NCBI RefSeq assembly: GCF_003253485.1
Contig: NZ_QKTX01000009.1
Coordinates: forward strand, 62,001-126,000
DNA from: Algoriphagus aquaeductus
GTDB taxonomy: Bacteria > Bacteroidota > Bacteroidia > Cytophagales > Cyclobacteriaceae
Direction of reading: 5' to 3'
DNA: 64,000 nt
Shown here: piece by piece, positions 33,432 through 42,581 of the stretch
Numbering within the stretch: position 1 is the stretch's first letter
Layout: the number at the start of each line of letters is the position of its first letter
Position numbers and translations under genes: made by a program
Notes under the pieces: generated by a model
The model's database searches: none
The model's input: only the letters and a program-made list of their open reading frames with translations
What the model was told of the DNA's origin: nothing

Positions 33432-36185
33432 TTAGTTATTTCGTTCCTGATACATTTCATTGTACCGATCTTCATCCATTCCTTTGCTGAATCTTCTCAG
33501 GTTATAAGTGAAGGACACCATGAAGTAGCGCTGAAGGACGTTGGTTTGGATGTCTTCAATGAAAGTTTCGGTAATATTTCGTCTGACGTTGGCATTTTGG
33601 CCCAGAAGGTCATAAGCCATCAAGCTGATCTCTCCACGCTGGTTTTTGAATATTTTCTTACCGATACTCATATTGATCAGGGAGAAATTGTTATTGAATC
33701 CAGCATTGAGTCCGGTATTGATCTGATGGTTGAGGTCCAAACGGTAAATGATCCCTTCCCAGATGATCCAGTTGAAATTGACCCGGAAACGCTGCTGAAA
33801 AAACTGATTGTTCAGATTCGGATTTAGCGTGTTTTCCACATTGTTGAAGGATGATCTGGACCAAATATTGAAGTCGATTTGGTCACTGATGCTGCTGTTG
33901 ATGGAGAATCCGCCGCTCAATCGCTGAGAGTTGTTGAATCCGATCAGATCATTGACTTGTCCCGGTCTTCGAGTCACTCCACCCCCCATATTTAGATTCA
34001 ATTTGGATTTCATGAAGTCTAGAGGCATGCCATAGCTTAGCCAAGATCTCAGGTCCCAGTATCCGTCTAAGTTGACGGGCCGGTTGAGTTGTGATCCTTT
34101 TTCCAATACAATTCCATCCTGAATTTCAGTGGTTTCATTGGCAATGAAGGTGCTGTTGCTGATGAAATTGTTGACAAAGGATGAACTGGTAAACAAAAAC
34201 CAGCTTCTGTCGGTGTCCGGATTTTGGCTACGGAACCTGACCCGAATTTCTTGGGTATAAGACTGATCCAAATCAGGGTTACCTGTCCTCAGTTGCAAGG
34301 GGTTGGAGTTGTCTATGACCGGCTGAAGCTGTCGGATTTGAGGTTCGGCAGTTCGGGTATCGTAATCCACCTGAATGTTGGTACTTGGAGAAAATTTATA
34401 TTCCATTCTTACTGTGGGAAGGATGGCGGTGAATTTTCTGTTCAGATCAAAAGGCCTTGGAAAATCCTGGGTGTTTTCCAGTTTGGCATTTTGATACTGT
34501 ACCTCTGTCTGAAATTTGAAATTAGTTCCGGTAAATTGGTATCCCAATTCAAACTCCTGAGTAAGGTAGTTGCTCAAAAACACGTTGGATAGGGCGGTAT
34601 CTAGCATCATGGTACCAGCCTCAAAGTCTCCTCCTTCGACATTGAATACCCGCTGGTCTGAATCATTCGCCCGGTTTCCGATTTCATATTCCGCTTCCAA
34701 TTGTCCTTTTTCACCTACTTTTTCAGTGAAAGAGATCCCTGTTTCCCATCTCAATCCTTGTCTTTCTCTGCTGGTGCGTTGGTCGATACGTTCGGTTCGG
34801 GCCACATCCCCTTCAAAAAACACATTTCTCGCTTTCCGGTCGGAGTCATCAATGTTCCATCCGTTGTGGAGGATGGATCTTAGGGTCAAAGTCCTGCCGG
34901 GTTTATCAAATTTGTGGCTGTAGATTAATCGGTTGAAGAAATCAAAATCCTGATAATCTCCGGTGCGCTGATTTTCTACTTGGTTAATGGGAATAGCACC
35001 GTTGTTGGTTTCACCAAAGAATGAAGAGTTTTCATTTTCAAATCTGGCAGAGAACCTGGGAATGTACAAGATTCGGTTCTTGGAATTGGGGTTGTATTCC
35101 AATCTCAAATTGGCCTGATGTTCATGATTGATTCTGACATCCCGTGCAGTCTCGGTGTAGGTTTGATTTTCCTCATTGGTTGTCACAAAATCTCTTACCC
35201 GAGACACAATGCCTACATTTTCGCGATTGGTATAATTGTAACTCCCCGTCACTTTGATTTTTTCTCCCCAAAGATCAGTGTAGTTCATGCCCAATATATT
35301 CGTTTTGACAATGCCTTCTTGAGGTCTCCCATCAGCCTGGGAATTGGCATCGCTCGAATAGTTAAGCATATTGACATTGTTTGTCAGACCGGTAAGGGTA
35401 ATTCTTCGATCTTCATTGAAGATATTGACGCTCGCACCCACCAGGTACCGGTCATCAGTACCAAATCCCGCTGTGGTTTTGCCAAATTGCCCTTTTCTCC
35501 GATTGGGTTTGGTGATGATATTGATCGTTTTCAGCCGCTCACCGTCATCAAATCCACTCAATTGTGCTTTTTCACTTTTTTGATCAAAAATCTCAATGCT
35601 TTGAATGACTTCAGCGGGCAGATTCTGTAATGCTGCCTGGACATTATTTCCAAAGAAGGGTTTTCCGTCGACCAGGATTTGAGCAATATTTTCACCTTGA
35701 GCCTGCAAAACTCCCCCTTCGGATACCACACCGGGTAGTTTTTCGATCAAAACCTGAGCGCTGGCATCCTTCATGGTTTTAAAGGCATCCGCATTGTACA
35801 TCGTGGTGTCACTTCGTTGAGTCCCCGTGGATCTTCGCGCTGCCACCACGACCTCATTGAGGGCGGTCGCTTCTTCTTTCAGACTTATTTTCCCCAAATC
35901 CTGATTGGAGGATACCAAAAGCGTTTTGAAGTAATTTTGGTATCCCAAATATTGAATTTTAAATAGGTACTGTCCTTCTCTGATTCCGGTCAACTCAAAC
36001 TCTCCATCGATTTCTGTGATCGTCCCTGACACTTGTGAAGAATCAGATACCGTCAATAAAAGTACATTGGCGTAGGGAATGGGGTCTGTTTTTCCATATT
36101 CAAAAACTTTCCCTTTGACGGAAAAGGTTTGAGCTGCCAATGGAAGAGAGGATAAAACAAAAAGGATCGCTACTAGGTATTTCAT
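33432..36185 (-). CDS. TonB-receptor-like outer-membrane beta-barrel protein
   Basis: A 917-residue outer-membrane protein with a signal peptide (about 1-18), a CarboxypepD-regulatory-like domain (about 22-105), a plug-like domain (about 130-225, with EKLPGVVSEGG and ILVDGKPFFGN), and a long barrel ending in a Phe/Tyr-rich strand (YFMVSFTYNLRRF). This matches the outer-membrane beta-barrel family common in Bacteroidota, related to TonB-dependent receptors. No SusD partner is adjacent, so glycan import is not implied. The cargo is unknown. A strong terminator follows. Confidence 0.9.
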   Translation of the reverse strand: MKYLVAILFVLSSLPLAAQTFSVKGKVFEYGKTDPIPYANVLLLTVSDSSQVSGTITEIDGEFELTGIREGQYLFKIQYLGYQNYFKTLLVSSNQDLGKISLKEEATALNEVVVAARRSTGTQRSDTTMYNADAFKTMKDASAQVLIEKLPGVVSEGGVLQAQGENIAQILVDGKPFFGNNVQAALQNLPAEVIQSIEIFDQKSEKAQLSGFDDGERLKTINIITKPNRRKGQFGKTTAGFGTDDRYLVGASVNIFNEDRRITLTGLTNNVNMLNYSSDANSQADGRPQEGIVKTNILGMNYTDLWGEKIKVTGSYNYTNRENVGIVSRVRDFVTTNEENQTYTETARDVRINHEHQANLRLEYNPNSKNRILYIPRFSARFENENSSFFGETNNGAIPINQVENQRTGDYQDFDFFNRLIYSHKFDKPGRTLTLRSILHNGWNIDDSDRKARNVFFEGDVARTERIDQRTSRERQGLRWETGISFTEKVGEKGQLEAEYEIGNRANDSDQRVFNVEGGDFEAGTMMLDTALSNVFLSNYLTQEFELGYQFTGTNFKFQTEVQYQNAKLENTQDFPRPFDLNRKFTAILPTVRMEYKFSPSTNIQVDYDTRTAEPQIRQLQPVIDNSNPLQLRTGNPDLDQSYTQEIRVRFRSQNPDTDRSWFLFTSSSFVNNFISNSTFIANETTEIQDGIVLEKGSQLNRPVNLDGYWDLRSWLSYGMPLDFMKSKLNLNMGGGVTRRPGQVNDLIGFNNSQRLSGGFSINSSISDQIDFNIWSRSSFNNVENTLNPNLNNQFFQQRFRVNFNWIIWEGIIYRLDLNHQINTGLNAGFNNNFSLINMSIGKKIFKNQRGEISLMAYDLLGQNANVRRNITETFIEDIQTNVLQRYFMVSFTYNLRRFSKGMDEDRYNEMYQERNN

Positions 36186-36507
36186 TTTTCAATTATGTGA
36201 TCGAATGAGGTATTCTGTTTCCTGATTCGGATACTGGTCTTTTTTATTAGTATACAAAGGAACTACGCAAAAGTTCGTGAATCATGGACTTATTAGCTGA
36301 GCGGTTTAAAATTCAAATGAACAGCTGCCTTTCATGGAAGTGTGAACCATCCTTAAAATCATCATCCTGTTCTGTCCTGATTTTCAGCTGATTGATTTTT
36401 GGTATTTAAGATGACAATTGCTGTCAGAAAATAATGTTTATTTTTTCATCTAATTGATGTTGGTAAAAGTAACATTTCTAACTTAGCACTCGTTAGCAAA
36501 AGCAATT
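36186..36507. other. 322-base divergent gap, no gene
   Basis: It lies between the outer-membrane gene and the small-ORF/S24 unit. It is AT-rich and contains TGACA-N5-TGTCA at 36412-36426, a possible operator. No reading frame of interest is present. Confidence 0.55.
36412..36426. promoter_or_regulatory. candidate operator palindrome
   Basis: TGACA (36412-36416) and TGTCA (36422-36426) form a perfect 5-bp inverted repeat with a 5-base spacer, 82 bases before the small ORF at 36508. Helix-turn-helix repressors of the XRE/S24 type often bind such sites in front of their own operon, so autoregulation is possible. Confidence 0.3.
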
Positions 36508-36765
36508 ATGGAAAGCACTGAAAAAATCAGCATTACTACCAAGACACTCAACTCCGGAAATTGTCAGGTTAAGTTTTTCATTGAAGATGATCGTAGACCT
36601 CAATACGGCTATTTGCTGGTCAATGAGCCAAAGTCGGTTGGAGAAATTATCGAAGAAATCAAATCAAGGCTGGAAAGAAGAAAAGAGGAAATGATGAATT
36701 TGAATCCTTTCTTTCCTGTTCCGCCTATTGAAGAAGACCATAATTTTTATTTGTTTTCGGCATGA
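36508..36765 (+). CDS. small protein of unknown function
   Basis: An 85-residue protein with no family I recognise. It has a central beta-rich part (CQVKFFIEDDRRPQYGYLLV), an amphipathic helix rich in Glu/Lys/Arg (VGEIIEEIKSRLERRKEEM), and a short C-terminal tail ending FYLFSA. No signal or membrane segment is present. Its stop overlaps the S24 repressor start by four bases, so the two are translationally coupled. A role linked to the repressor (partner or inhibitor) is a guess from layout. Confidence 0.7.
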   Translation: MESTEKISITTKTLNSGNCQVKFFIEDDRRPQYGYLLVNEPKSVGEIIEEIKSRLERRKEEMMNLNPFFPVPPIEEDHNFYLFSA

Positions 36766-37535
36766 GCTACTTACCTTCCAATCTTCGGTTTTTGCGAAAG
36801 CAAAAAGGGATCACGCAAAATGATTTGGCAGATCAATTGGATGTGCAACGTACCATGATCAGCGCGTATGAGGATGGCAGATCCGAGCCAAAATTGGCTA
36901 CGCTAAAAAAGCTAGCCGAACTTTTGGAAGTAGGGTTGGAAGAACTTTTGGAGCATGATATTGAAAATCTGGGGAGAAAAGCCATCCAAAAACGAGGAAT
37001 CAATATTCTGACCATTGCAGCGGATGATTCGGATAGAGAGAATATCACCTTGGTAGGGCAAAAAGCATCGGCCGGGTATCTCAATGGCTTTGCGGATCCG
37101 GAATACATGGAAACACTGCCCCAATTTCACCTTCCTAACCTTTCCCGACAGGCTACCTACCGGGCATTCGAATTGGCAGGAGATTCCATGTTGCCTTTGA
37201 TCCCGGGGACCATAGTGATCGGCGCCTATGTGGAGCAACTCCATCAAATCAAAAGCGGAAGGACTTACATTCTGGTCACACAAACAGAGGGCGTTGTGTA
37301 TAAGCGGGTTTTCAATTACCTGGAAGAAAATGGCAAACTTTTTTTGGCCTCAGACAATGAGCATTACAAACCTTACGAAGTGAGAGGAGAAGATGTCTTG
37401 GAAGTTTGGGAAGCCAAGGCGTTTATAAGTACCGACTTTCCCAATCCGGGGGACAAAAAAAAGCCACTGACTCTGGAAGATCTGGGAGAAATGATCAAAG
37501 ATATTCAGGAAGATTTGAGAAAAATCAAGGGTTAG
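36762..37535 (+). CDS. XRE/S24-family (LexA-like) repressor
   Basis: A 257-residue regulator with an N-terminal XRE helix-turn-helix (about 5-60, GITQNDLADQL, TMISAYEDGRSEPK) and a C-terminal S24 peptidase-like domain with Ser142 (GDSMLPLIPG) and Lys181 (VVYKRVF). A possible self-cleavage site is Ala104-Gly105 (ASAGYL). Such proteins respond to DNA damage or other stress. In many Bacteroidota similar repressors precede an error-prone polymerase, but none follows here. Its TAG stop overlaps the TAA stop of the convergent TIR gene. It is probably controlled by the palindrome at 36412. Confidence 0.9.
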   Translation: MSYLPSNLRFLRKQKGITQNDLADQLDVQRTMISAYEDGRSEPKLATLKKLAELLEVGLEELLEHDIENLGRKAIQKRGINILTIAADDSDRENITLVGQKASAGYLNGFADPEYMETLPQFHLPNLSRQATYRAFELAGDSMLPLIPGTIVIGAYVEQLHQIKSGRTYILVTQTEGVVYKRVFNYLEENGKLFLASDNEHYKPYEVRGEDVLEVWEAKAFISTDFPNPGDKKKPLTLEDLGEMIKDIQEDLRKIKG

Positions 37536-38635
37536 TTTTTAACCAAATAGGCTGGGCTGGTTTGCTGTCCGGCGTAGGTTTGACCCAGCCAGGTTTTGCC
37601 CTGATCTTCGGAGTAAAAAGAAAATCCGAATGTTTCAGGATTGTCTTTCATGATGAACTTGTCCGAAATTAAATATCCGTCCTGAAAGTACCCAGATCCA
37701 CTTCCTACATGGACATTGAAAAGGTAATAGTTAAAAGTAAACCGTGCTCCTTCTTGAACAATTTGGAAGTAGCCGGACCGGATATCGTTTTCATAAAGCC
37801 ACCACTTTCCACCAAATTCAAAAGGAGTTTCTTTGAGCGTGAGTGAATTGTAGATTTCTGTACCATTTGGATTGACGACCCTAGGATCTGCCTGAGATCC
37901 TTGTCCTGAATTGGAGGGTTTACTTTCCTGGTCGGGAATTATATTTTCCGGATCGACTACGATTGATTCTTCTTGCGTAGGATAATCTATTGATGGCTCC
38001 AAAGGATACTCCTCCGGATTGCATAATCCGACCAGCAAAAGAAAACCAACAAAACTTCCCAAGACCCAAAGGTAATTTTTGGCCCACCAGGATTTGGGTT
38101 TTGGTGGTAATGGAGGTCTGCTTGTGTTTTGAAAATTGCCCGTGTTCAAAACAGTTTCTTTTTTCTTTGGAGGGACAATTTTCTCCAAAACCTTGATTAG
38201 TTCGCCTACATCGTAATTCCACCGGCTAGAGCTGATTTCTTGGGCATGTTTTAGTGAGAGTTCACGTAAGTCTTCCGGCAAACTTTCGGAATCGGGCATT
38301 TGTGCGCCGTTGACCAAAATCGGAATCACGCGAATATTTTTGTGTAATGCCAGTCCAATTTCTTTTCGAACCCAGTCGTTGGTTTTTTGAATTCTTGGCT
38401 TGCCTTCCCCGTCGGTGATCTTTAGCCAATGCGGGCCGATCATGGCTAAAAGTATTTTACTTTCGGTCAAAGCCTTAGAAATCGACTCATCGAAGTTGAG
38501 TCCGGCTTCCAGTGTTTCGACATCATAAAAGATGTTTTCTGCACCAAAAATCTGCTCTAGCTTATCTTTGAGTCGTCCCGATTCTCCTGAGGTATCCTCC
38601 CGACGGTAACTGATAAAAATTTTTCCTGCGCTCAT
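37532..38635 (-). CDS. TIR-domain protein with membrane anchor and extracytoplasmic domain
   Basis: A protein of about 367 residues. I start at ATG 38635 (MSAGKIFISYRRED) because this matches the normal TIR beginning; an in-frame ATG at 38659 would add eight residues. The TIR domain spans about 4-150, with FISYRRED, a DWVRKEIGLAL block holding the likely catalytic Glu92, and VIPILVNGAQMP. A Pro/Lys-rich linker, one transmembrane helix (about 188-206), and an outer domain (about 250-367) with WWLYEND and GSGSGYFQDG follow. Bacterial TIR domains can cleave NAD+ or signal immune responses. No known defence partner is next to it, so a defence role is unproven. Confidence 0.85.
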   Translation of the reverse strand: MSAGKIFISYRREDTSGESGRLKDKLEQIFGAENIFYDVETLEAGLNFDESISKALTESKILLAMIGPHWLKITDGEGKPRIQKTNDWVRKEIGLALHKNIRVIPILVNGAQMPDSESLPEDLRELSLKHAQEISSSRWNYDVGELIKVLEKIVPPKKKETVLNTGNFQNTSRPPLPPKPKSWWAKNYLWVLGSFVGFLLLVGLCNPEEYPLEPSIDYPTQEESIVVDPENIIPDQESKPSNSGQGSQADPRVVNPNGTEIYNSLTLKETPFEFGGKWWLYENDIRSGYFQIVQEGARFTFNYYLFNVHVGSGSGYFQDGYLISDKFIMKDNPETFGFSFYSEDQGKTWLGQTYAGQQTSPAYLVKN

Positions 38636-38681
38636 AAAAAAAACCTGATTAAGTTCCACTTAAAGGTAACTAAATCAGGTT
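38636..38681 (-). terminator. terminator of the gene at 38702
   Basis: aacctgatt (38642-38650) pairs with aatcaggtt (38673-38681); the A run at 38636-38643 reads as a U tract on the minus strand. It sits right at the TIR start, so it ends the upstream gene and separates the two units. Confidence 0.65.
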
Positions 38682-38701
38682 CTTAAATGCAAGAGGTTAC
38701 T

Positions 38702-39469
38702 TTAACCTTCGATCAGAGTCTGAAATCCTGATCGGATCTTGGTCACTGCATCAAAAGAAGGGTCAATATTGACGACTCCTTTTCCCAGTTCGTGCCAAAA
38801 TCCGTCTCCACAATCGATATAGGCCCCTCGCTTTTTGCCGGGTTCTTCTTTGGCTAGTTCGTAATGATAGTCCGGGGTAAATACTACTTTCATCAGCTGA
38901 ATGGCATACTCCCAATGGATGGTTCGGCTTTTTCCGGCTTTTTCAAAAATGACTTCCCGATTGGAAAAATGGACCGTAAGGCTGCAATCAGTCGTCAGAT
39001 CATTTTCGACCAGGCGATAGTGTACTGTGAGCGGAAGCTCTTTTTTGACCGTCTCATAGATCGCCTGAATCAGGTCTTGAGCCATCAGCTGCCATTCCTC
39101 TTGATTAGCCGGAATCTTCACTCCTTCATCTTTGCCTTTTTCAATAGGAGTGACGGTGATTCCTCCTTCATCTATGTCTTTGTTGGTCCATCGGGTGGTG
39201 GCAAAGAGATCCTGTATAGGATGGATCCAAACCGAGTTTAACTTTCCGTGATAGCTGTAATCATCGTTAAGAGTAAATCCCTCATCGAGGATTTCCTGCT
39301 CGCTGAGTTCCTCCCGCTCGGTGTAATGCAGGTCTAGTTTAACCTCCAAATTATCCTTTCCCCAGTCGAGGGCAAGTCTGAACACATGACTGTAGGGGGG
39401 AGGAACAATACCTGAATCGTATTCAAGGATAATTCCTGTTAGGGAGGATTTGGAAGTATTCATTTTCAT
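38702..39469 (-). CDS. conserved-looking protein of unknown function
   Basis: A 255-residue soluble protein I do not recognise. It has acidic, Trp-rich stretches (RLALDWGKDNLEV, SVWIHPIQDLFATTRW) and a C-terminal half with YLVENDLTTDCS-like strands and YIDCGDGFWHELGKG. No signal, membrane segment or known catalytic motif is visible. It starts divergently from the 2OG oxygenase gene (about 65 bases between them) and ends in a terminator before the TIR gene. Confidence 0.65.
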   Translation of the reverse strand: MKMNTSKSSLTGIILEYDSGIVPPPYSHVFRLALDWGKDNLEVKLDLHYTEREELSEQEILDEGFTLNDDYSYHGKLNSVWIHPIQDLFATTRWTNKDIDEGGITVTPIEKGKDEGVKIPANQEEWQLMAQDLIQAIYETVKKELPLTVHYRLVENDLTTDCSLTVHFSNREVIFEKAGKSRTIHWEYAIQLMKVVFTPDYHYELAKEEPGKKRGAYIDCGDGFWHELGKGVVNIDPSFDAVTKIRSGFQTLIEG

Positions 39470-39534
39470 AGCAGTTGCAAAAGTATGGTTTTTCGGGCAA
39501 TTAAGTGGTTATTTTGCACCCCAAAGGACCTACT

Positions 39535-40146
39535 ATGGAAGAAGTACTGGATCGGATCAGCGCTGAGATTTACCAAAATTCCTATGTGATCATCGATGAT
39601 TTTGTGGATGAGGAGTTTAGAAAAGCCTTGCTGAAGGAGCAAACCGAGTTATTGGAAAAGGGAATGTTCCGTCATGCAGCAGTGGGCCAAGGCGGACAAA
39701 AGAAGGTGCGAACCGAGATCCGAAGTGATGAAGTTCTCTGGATGGATCAGGATAATCTCAGTCCACTTCAGGCTGCCTATTGGGAAAAAATCGAGCAAAT
39801 CCGCCAAGTACTGAATCAGCGATGCTTTTTAGGATTGCGCTCGTTTGAAGGACATTTTGCCCGATATCCGATTGGGTCATTTTATAAGAAGCATTTGGAC
39901 CAGTTTCATGCAGTGCCTCATCGGGTAGTCACGGTGATTTTATACCTGAATGATTCTTGGTCAGCCGAGGATGAGGGAGCACTTCGGATGTACTTTCCTC
40001 AGGAAGACGGTTCTGAACGTATCGCGGATGTACTTCCTTTAGGCGGGAGATTGGTCGTATTTCTGAGTGCCGAGATCCCTCATGAGGTACTTCCGACTAA
40101 AAAAGAACGGATCTCCATCACAGGTTGGCTGAGAAATATTGATTAG
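39535..40146 (+). CDS. 2-oxoglutarate/Fe(II)-dependent oxygenase (prolyl-4-hydroxylase-like)
   Basis: A protein of about 203 residues. ATG 39535 is preferred over an upstream GTG at 39505. The double-stranded beta-helix fold shows the iron ligands His120 and Asp122 (YKKHLDQFHAV) and the distal His183 (IPHEVLP), with Arg192 for 2-oxoglutarate. Such enzymes hydroxylate protein or small-molecule targets. The convergent DUF2141 gene overlaps its 3' end by four bases. The substrate is unknown. Confidence 0.88.
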   Translation: MEEVLDRISAEIYQNSYVIIDDFVDEEFRKALLKEQTELLEKGMFRHAAVGQGGQKKVRTEIRSDEVLWMDQDNLSPLQAAYWEKIEQIRQVLNQRCFLGLRSFEGHFARYPIGSFYKKHLDQFHAVPHRVVTVILYLNDSWSAEDEGALRMYFPQEDGSERIADVLPLGGRLVVFLSAEIPHEVLPTKKERISITGWLRNID

Positions 40147-40568
40147 CGAAGATTGATCTCTATTCGTTTTGATTCTGACTGAAGTTCAAAAGCAGCTTTT
40201 TCAAAACTTGGGGGACTGAAATACACTTTGGGATTATTGGAGAAGCCGAATTTTTCTGTTGGGTATCCTACGGCATTGGTGGTGAGTTTGCCGTCGTTGT
40301 CCTCATCGTGAATCACCGAAACCGCATATTTTCCCGGAGGAAGGTCAGTTACAGAAAGGAGGCCGGACTTGTTTTTTGGTGAAATGGAAAGGCTTTTGAG
40401 TGCTTTAGTAGGTTGGTCCGGAAAGCCGGTTTCCTTTGAAAAAATCAACACCCTGATCATTCCTTTATCGGATTTGGCTTGATTGATTTGAATTTCCAGC
40501 TTGGGATTGTCTGGATTCAGAACTAATACAGAAAGCGAAAAGAAAAGGACTTGAATGAGAGGAATCAT
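40143..40568 (-). CDS. secreted DUF2141-family protein
   Basis: A 141-residue exported protein with a signal peptide (about 1-17) and one Ig-like DUF2141 domain. Evidence is IRVLIFSKETGFPDQPTKALK-like strands, LPPGKYAVSVIHDEDNDGKL, and a Gly-rich NAVGYPTEKFGFSNNPK turn. Members are small secreted proteins without a known activity. It begins four bases inside the end of the menE-like gene, so the two are co-transcribed, although no functional link to menaquinone is obvious. Confidence 0.88.
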   Translation of the reverse strand: MIPLIQVLFFSLSVLVLNPDNPKLEIQINQAKSDKGMIRVLIFSKETGFPDQPTKALKSLSISPKNKSGLLSVTDLPPGKYAVSVIHDEDNDGKLTTNAVGYPTEKFGFSNNPKVYFSPPSFEKAAFELQSESKRIEINLR

Positions 40569-41629
40569 AGCGTATTAAAGGTTGCCAAACGGTTTATTTT
40601 TCCGCTTTCTGTTCGGACAAATTTCGGGCTGAAATAGATTTTTTTGGGGAGTTCGTATTTACCCAATACATCTGACAGCCGCTCTTTGAGAATTTTTACA
40701 CGGCTGCTGCTTTCTAGGGTTTCCAAAAACAGCACCAGTTTTTCTCCGAGGGCATCCTCTTTTTCTCCGATAAAGAAAAAGGAAATTCCGGGGAAAAGCT
40801 CTTGGATAACTTCCTCCGCCTTTTGCTCGATCAGTTCAGGGAAAAGCTTGATTCCTCCCGAATTGACCACAAAATCCACCCTCCCCAGCCAAACAAATGA
40901 TGTTTCTGACCGAAGTTCAATCAGGTCGTTGGTTTGAATGGGGGAAGGGCCGCTCATTTCGGATTTAATCCAAAGCGCACCTCGGGAATCCTGGCCGATT
41001 TCCACTCCGGGAAGAGTTTGATAAAGCAGTTCTTTATTTCCGATTTCAGCTAATGCGATGTGAGATACTGTCTCGGTCATTCCGAAGGTCTGCCACGCTT
41101 TGATTCCGTTTTCCACCAAATTGGCTTTCAACTTCGAAGAAATTGGAGCGCCCCCGATGATCAGCTGTTGGATGGATTTTAGTTTTTGAAGGCTTCGCTC
41201 ATCTTTCAAGGATGCCTGCACTTGCAAGGGAACCATCGCTACAAAATCAAAATCTCCGTCGACACCGCTCAGCGGGTTGGAACTTGGCTCCACCAAATGG
41301 ATTTCGCTGTTCCAAACCATCGCTCTCACCAGCATCATTTTTCCGGCGATATAGGCCGGATTGAGGCAACAAAGAAGTTTTGAATCCGAGTCAGTTTTAA
41401 AAAAGGATCCTGTCCCCTTTGCACTTGCCTCTATTTGAAGCCTAGAAATGCTGATTTGCTTTGGAATTCCTGTGGAGCCGGAAGTGGATTGGGAAAAGGT
41501 TTTTTCTCCTTCCAAAAATCTTTTGCAAAATGAAAAGGCAGCCTGAGCAAACTCCGGCAAATCATTTGGATTTACCTCAAAATCCTCTGCTTTTGAATAG
41601 ACTTGATTCTCAAAATGGAGTCGAAACAT
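40565..41629 (-). CDS. menE: o-succinylbenzoate-CoA ligase-like AMP-binding enzyme
   Basis: An adenylate-forming enzyme of about 354 residues. I use ATG 41629 (MFRLHFENQ); an upstream in-frame start would add 23 residues. The P-loop-like STSGSTGIPKQ and the FGMTETVSHIAL motif are typical, with a C-terminal domain around GKINRLATFN. Adjacent divergent menB supports menaquinone o-succinylbenzoate activation. It is shorter than many acyl-CoA ligases but matches MenE of Bacteroidota. The product name is based on context, since AMP ligases are hard to tell apart. Confidence 0.85.
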   Translation of the reverse strand: MFRLHFENQVYSKAEDFEVNPNDLPEFAQAAFSFCKRFLEGEKTFSQSTSGSTGIPKQISISRLQIEASAKGTGSFFKTDSDSKLLCCLNPAYIAGKMMLVRAMVWNSEIHLVEPSSNPLSGVDGDFDFVAMVPLQVQASLKDERSLQKLKSIQQLIIGGAPISSKLKANLVENGIKAWQTFGMTETVSHIALAEIGNKELLYQTLPGVEIGQDSRGALWIKSEMSGPSPIQTNDLIELRSETSFVWLGRVDFVVNSGGIKLFPELIEQKAEEVIQELFPGISFFFIGEKEDALGEKLVLFLETLESSSRVKILKERLSDVLGKYELPKKIYFSPKFVRTESGKINRLATFNTL

Positions 41630-41724
41630 CGAGTTGGAAGCGGTTAGAAAGCGTTTATCCAAGTAACAAATTCCGCAGGAGAGGGTTAACTTGCACAAAA
41701 ATGTGATTTTTAAACCAAACGATC

Positions 41725-42561
41725 ATGATCAACTGGATTACTGCCAAAGAATACGAAGATATCACCTACAAAAAATGCAATGGCGTGGCTCGAATCGCCT
41801 TCAATCGCCCTGAAGTCCGAAATGCCTTTCGTCCAAAAACCACTGCCGAACTTTATGATGCCTTTTACGATGCGCAAGAAGATACTTCTATCGGAGTGAT
41901 TTTGCTGTCCGGGGAAGGACCATCTCCGAAAGATGGTGGATGGGCTTTTTGCTCGGGAGGTGATCAGCGTGCAAGAGGTCATCAAGGCTACGTGGGTGAG
42001 GATGGATACCATCGCTTGAATATCCTAGAGGTGCAGCGTCTGATTCGCTTTATGCCAAAGGTCGTGATCGCGGTGGTTCCGGGTTGGGCAGTGGGAGGAG
42101 GGCACAGTTTGCATGTGGTGTGTGACCTGACTTTGGCGAGCAAGGAGCATGCGATTTTCAAGCAGACCGATGCTGATGTGACAAGCTTTGACGGGGGGTA
42201 TGGTTCGGCTTATTTGGCCAAAATGGTCGGACAGAAAAAGGCGAGAGAGATCTTCTTTTTAGGTCGAAATTATTCCGCTCAGGATGCGCTTGATATGGGT
42301 ATGGTCAATGCCGTGATCCCTCATGTCGAATTGGAAGATACGGCCTATGAATGGGCTCAGGAGATTCTCGCCAAGTCACCGACTTCGATCAAGATGTTGA
42401 AGTTCGCGATGAACCTAACCGACGACGGAATGGTCGGTCAGCAGGTCTTCGCAGGCGAGGCAACGCGTCTGGCTTACATGACCGAAGAAGCAAAAGAAGG
42501 GCGTAATGCATTTCTTGAAAAGCGGAAGCCCAATTTTAAGGATATCAAGTGGATACCGTAA
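41725..42561 (+). CDS. menB: 1,4-dihydroxy-2-naphthoyl-CoA synthase MenB
   Basis: Crotonase-fold enzyme that closes the naphthoquinone ring from o-succinylbenzoyl-CoA. The 278-residue chain shows NRPEVRNAFRP, the FCSGGDQRARGH oxyanion region, VPGWAVGGGHSLHVVCDLTLAS (two blocks), DADVTSFDGGYGSAYLAK, and a C-terminal KRKPNFKDIKW typical of MenB. The start at ATG 41725 is clear. It lies divergently from menE with a gap of 95 bases, and a strong terminator follows. Confidence 0.96.
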   Translation: MINWITAKEYEDITYKKCNGVARIAFNRPEVRNAFRPKTTAELYDAFYDAQEDTSIGVILLSGEGPSPKDGGWAFCSGGDQRARGHQGYVGEDGYHRLNILEVQRLIRFMPKVVIAVVPGWAVGGGHSLHVVCDLTLASKEHAIFKQTDADVTSFDGGYGSAYLAKMVGQKKAREIFFLGRNYSAQDALDMGMVNAVIPHVELEDTAYEWAQEILAKSPTSIKMLKFAMNLTDDGMVGQQVFAGEATRLAYMTEEAKEGRNAFLEKRKPNFKDIKWIP

Positions 42562-42581
42562 TTTAATTCAAGTAAAAAAAG

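Noticed and set aside
33432..36185. SusC-type starch receptor
   Set aside because: The plug and barrel fit the outer-membrane barrel family, but no SusD gene or polysaccharide enzymes are next to it.
37532..38635. TIR gene called as part of a Thoeris or CBASS defence system
   Set aside because: No ThsA, SAVED, cyclase or other partner gene is adjacent; the neighbours are an S24 repressor and unknown genes.
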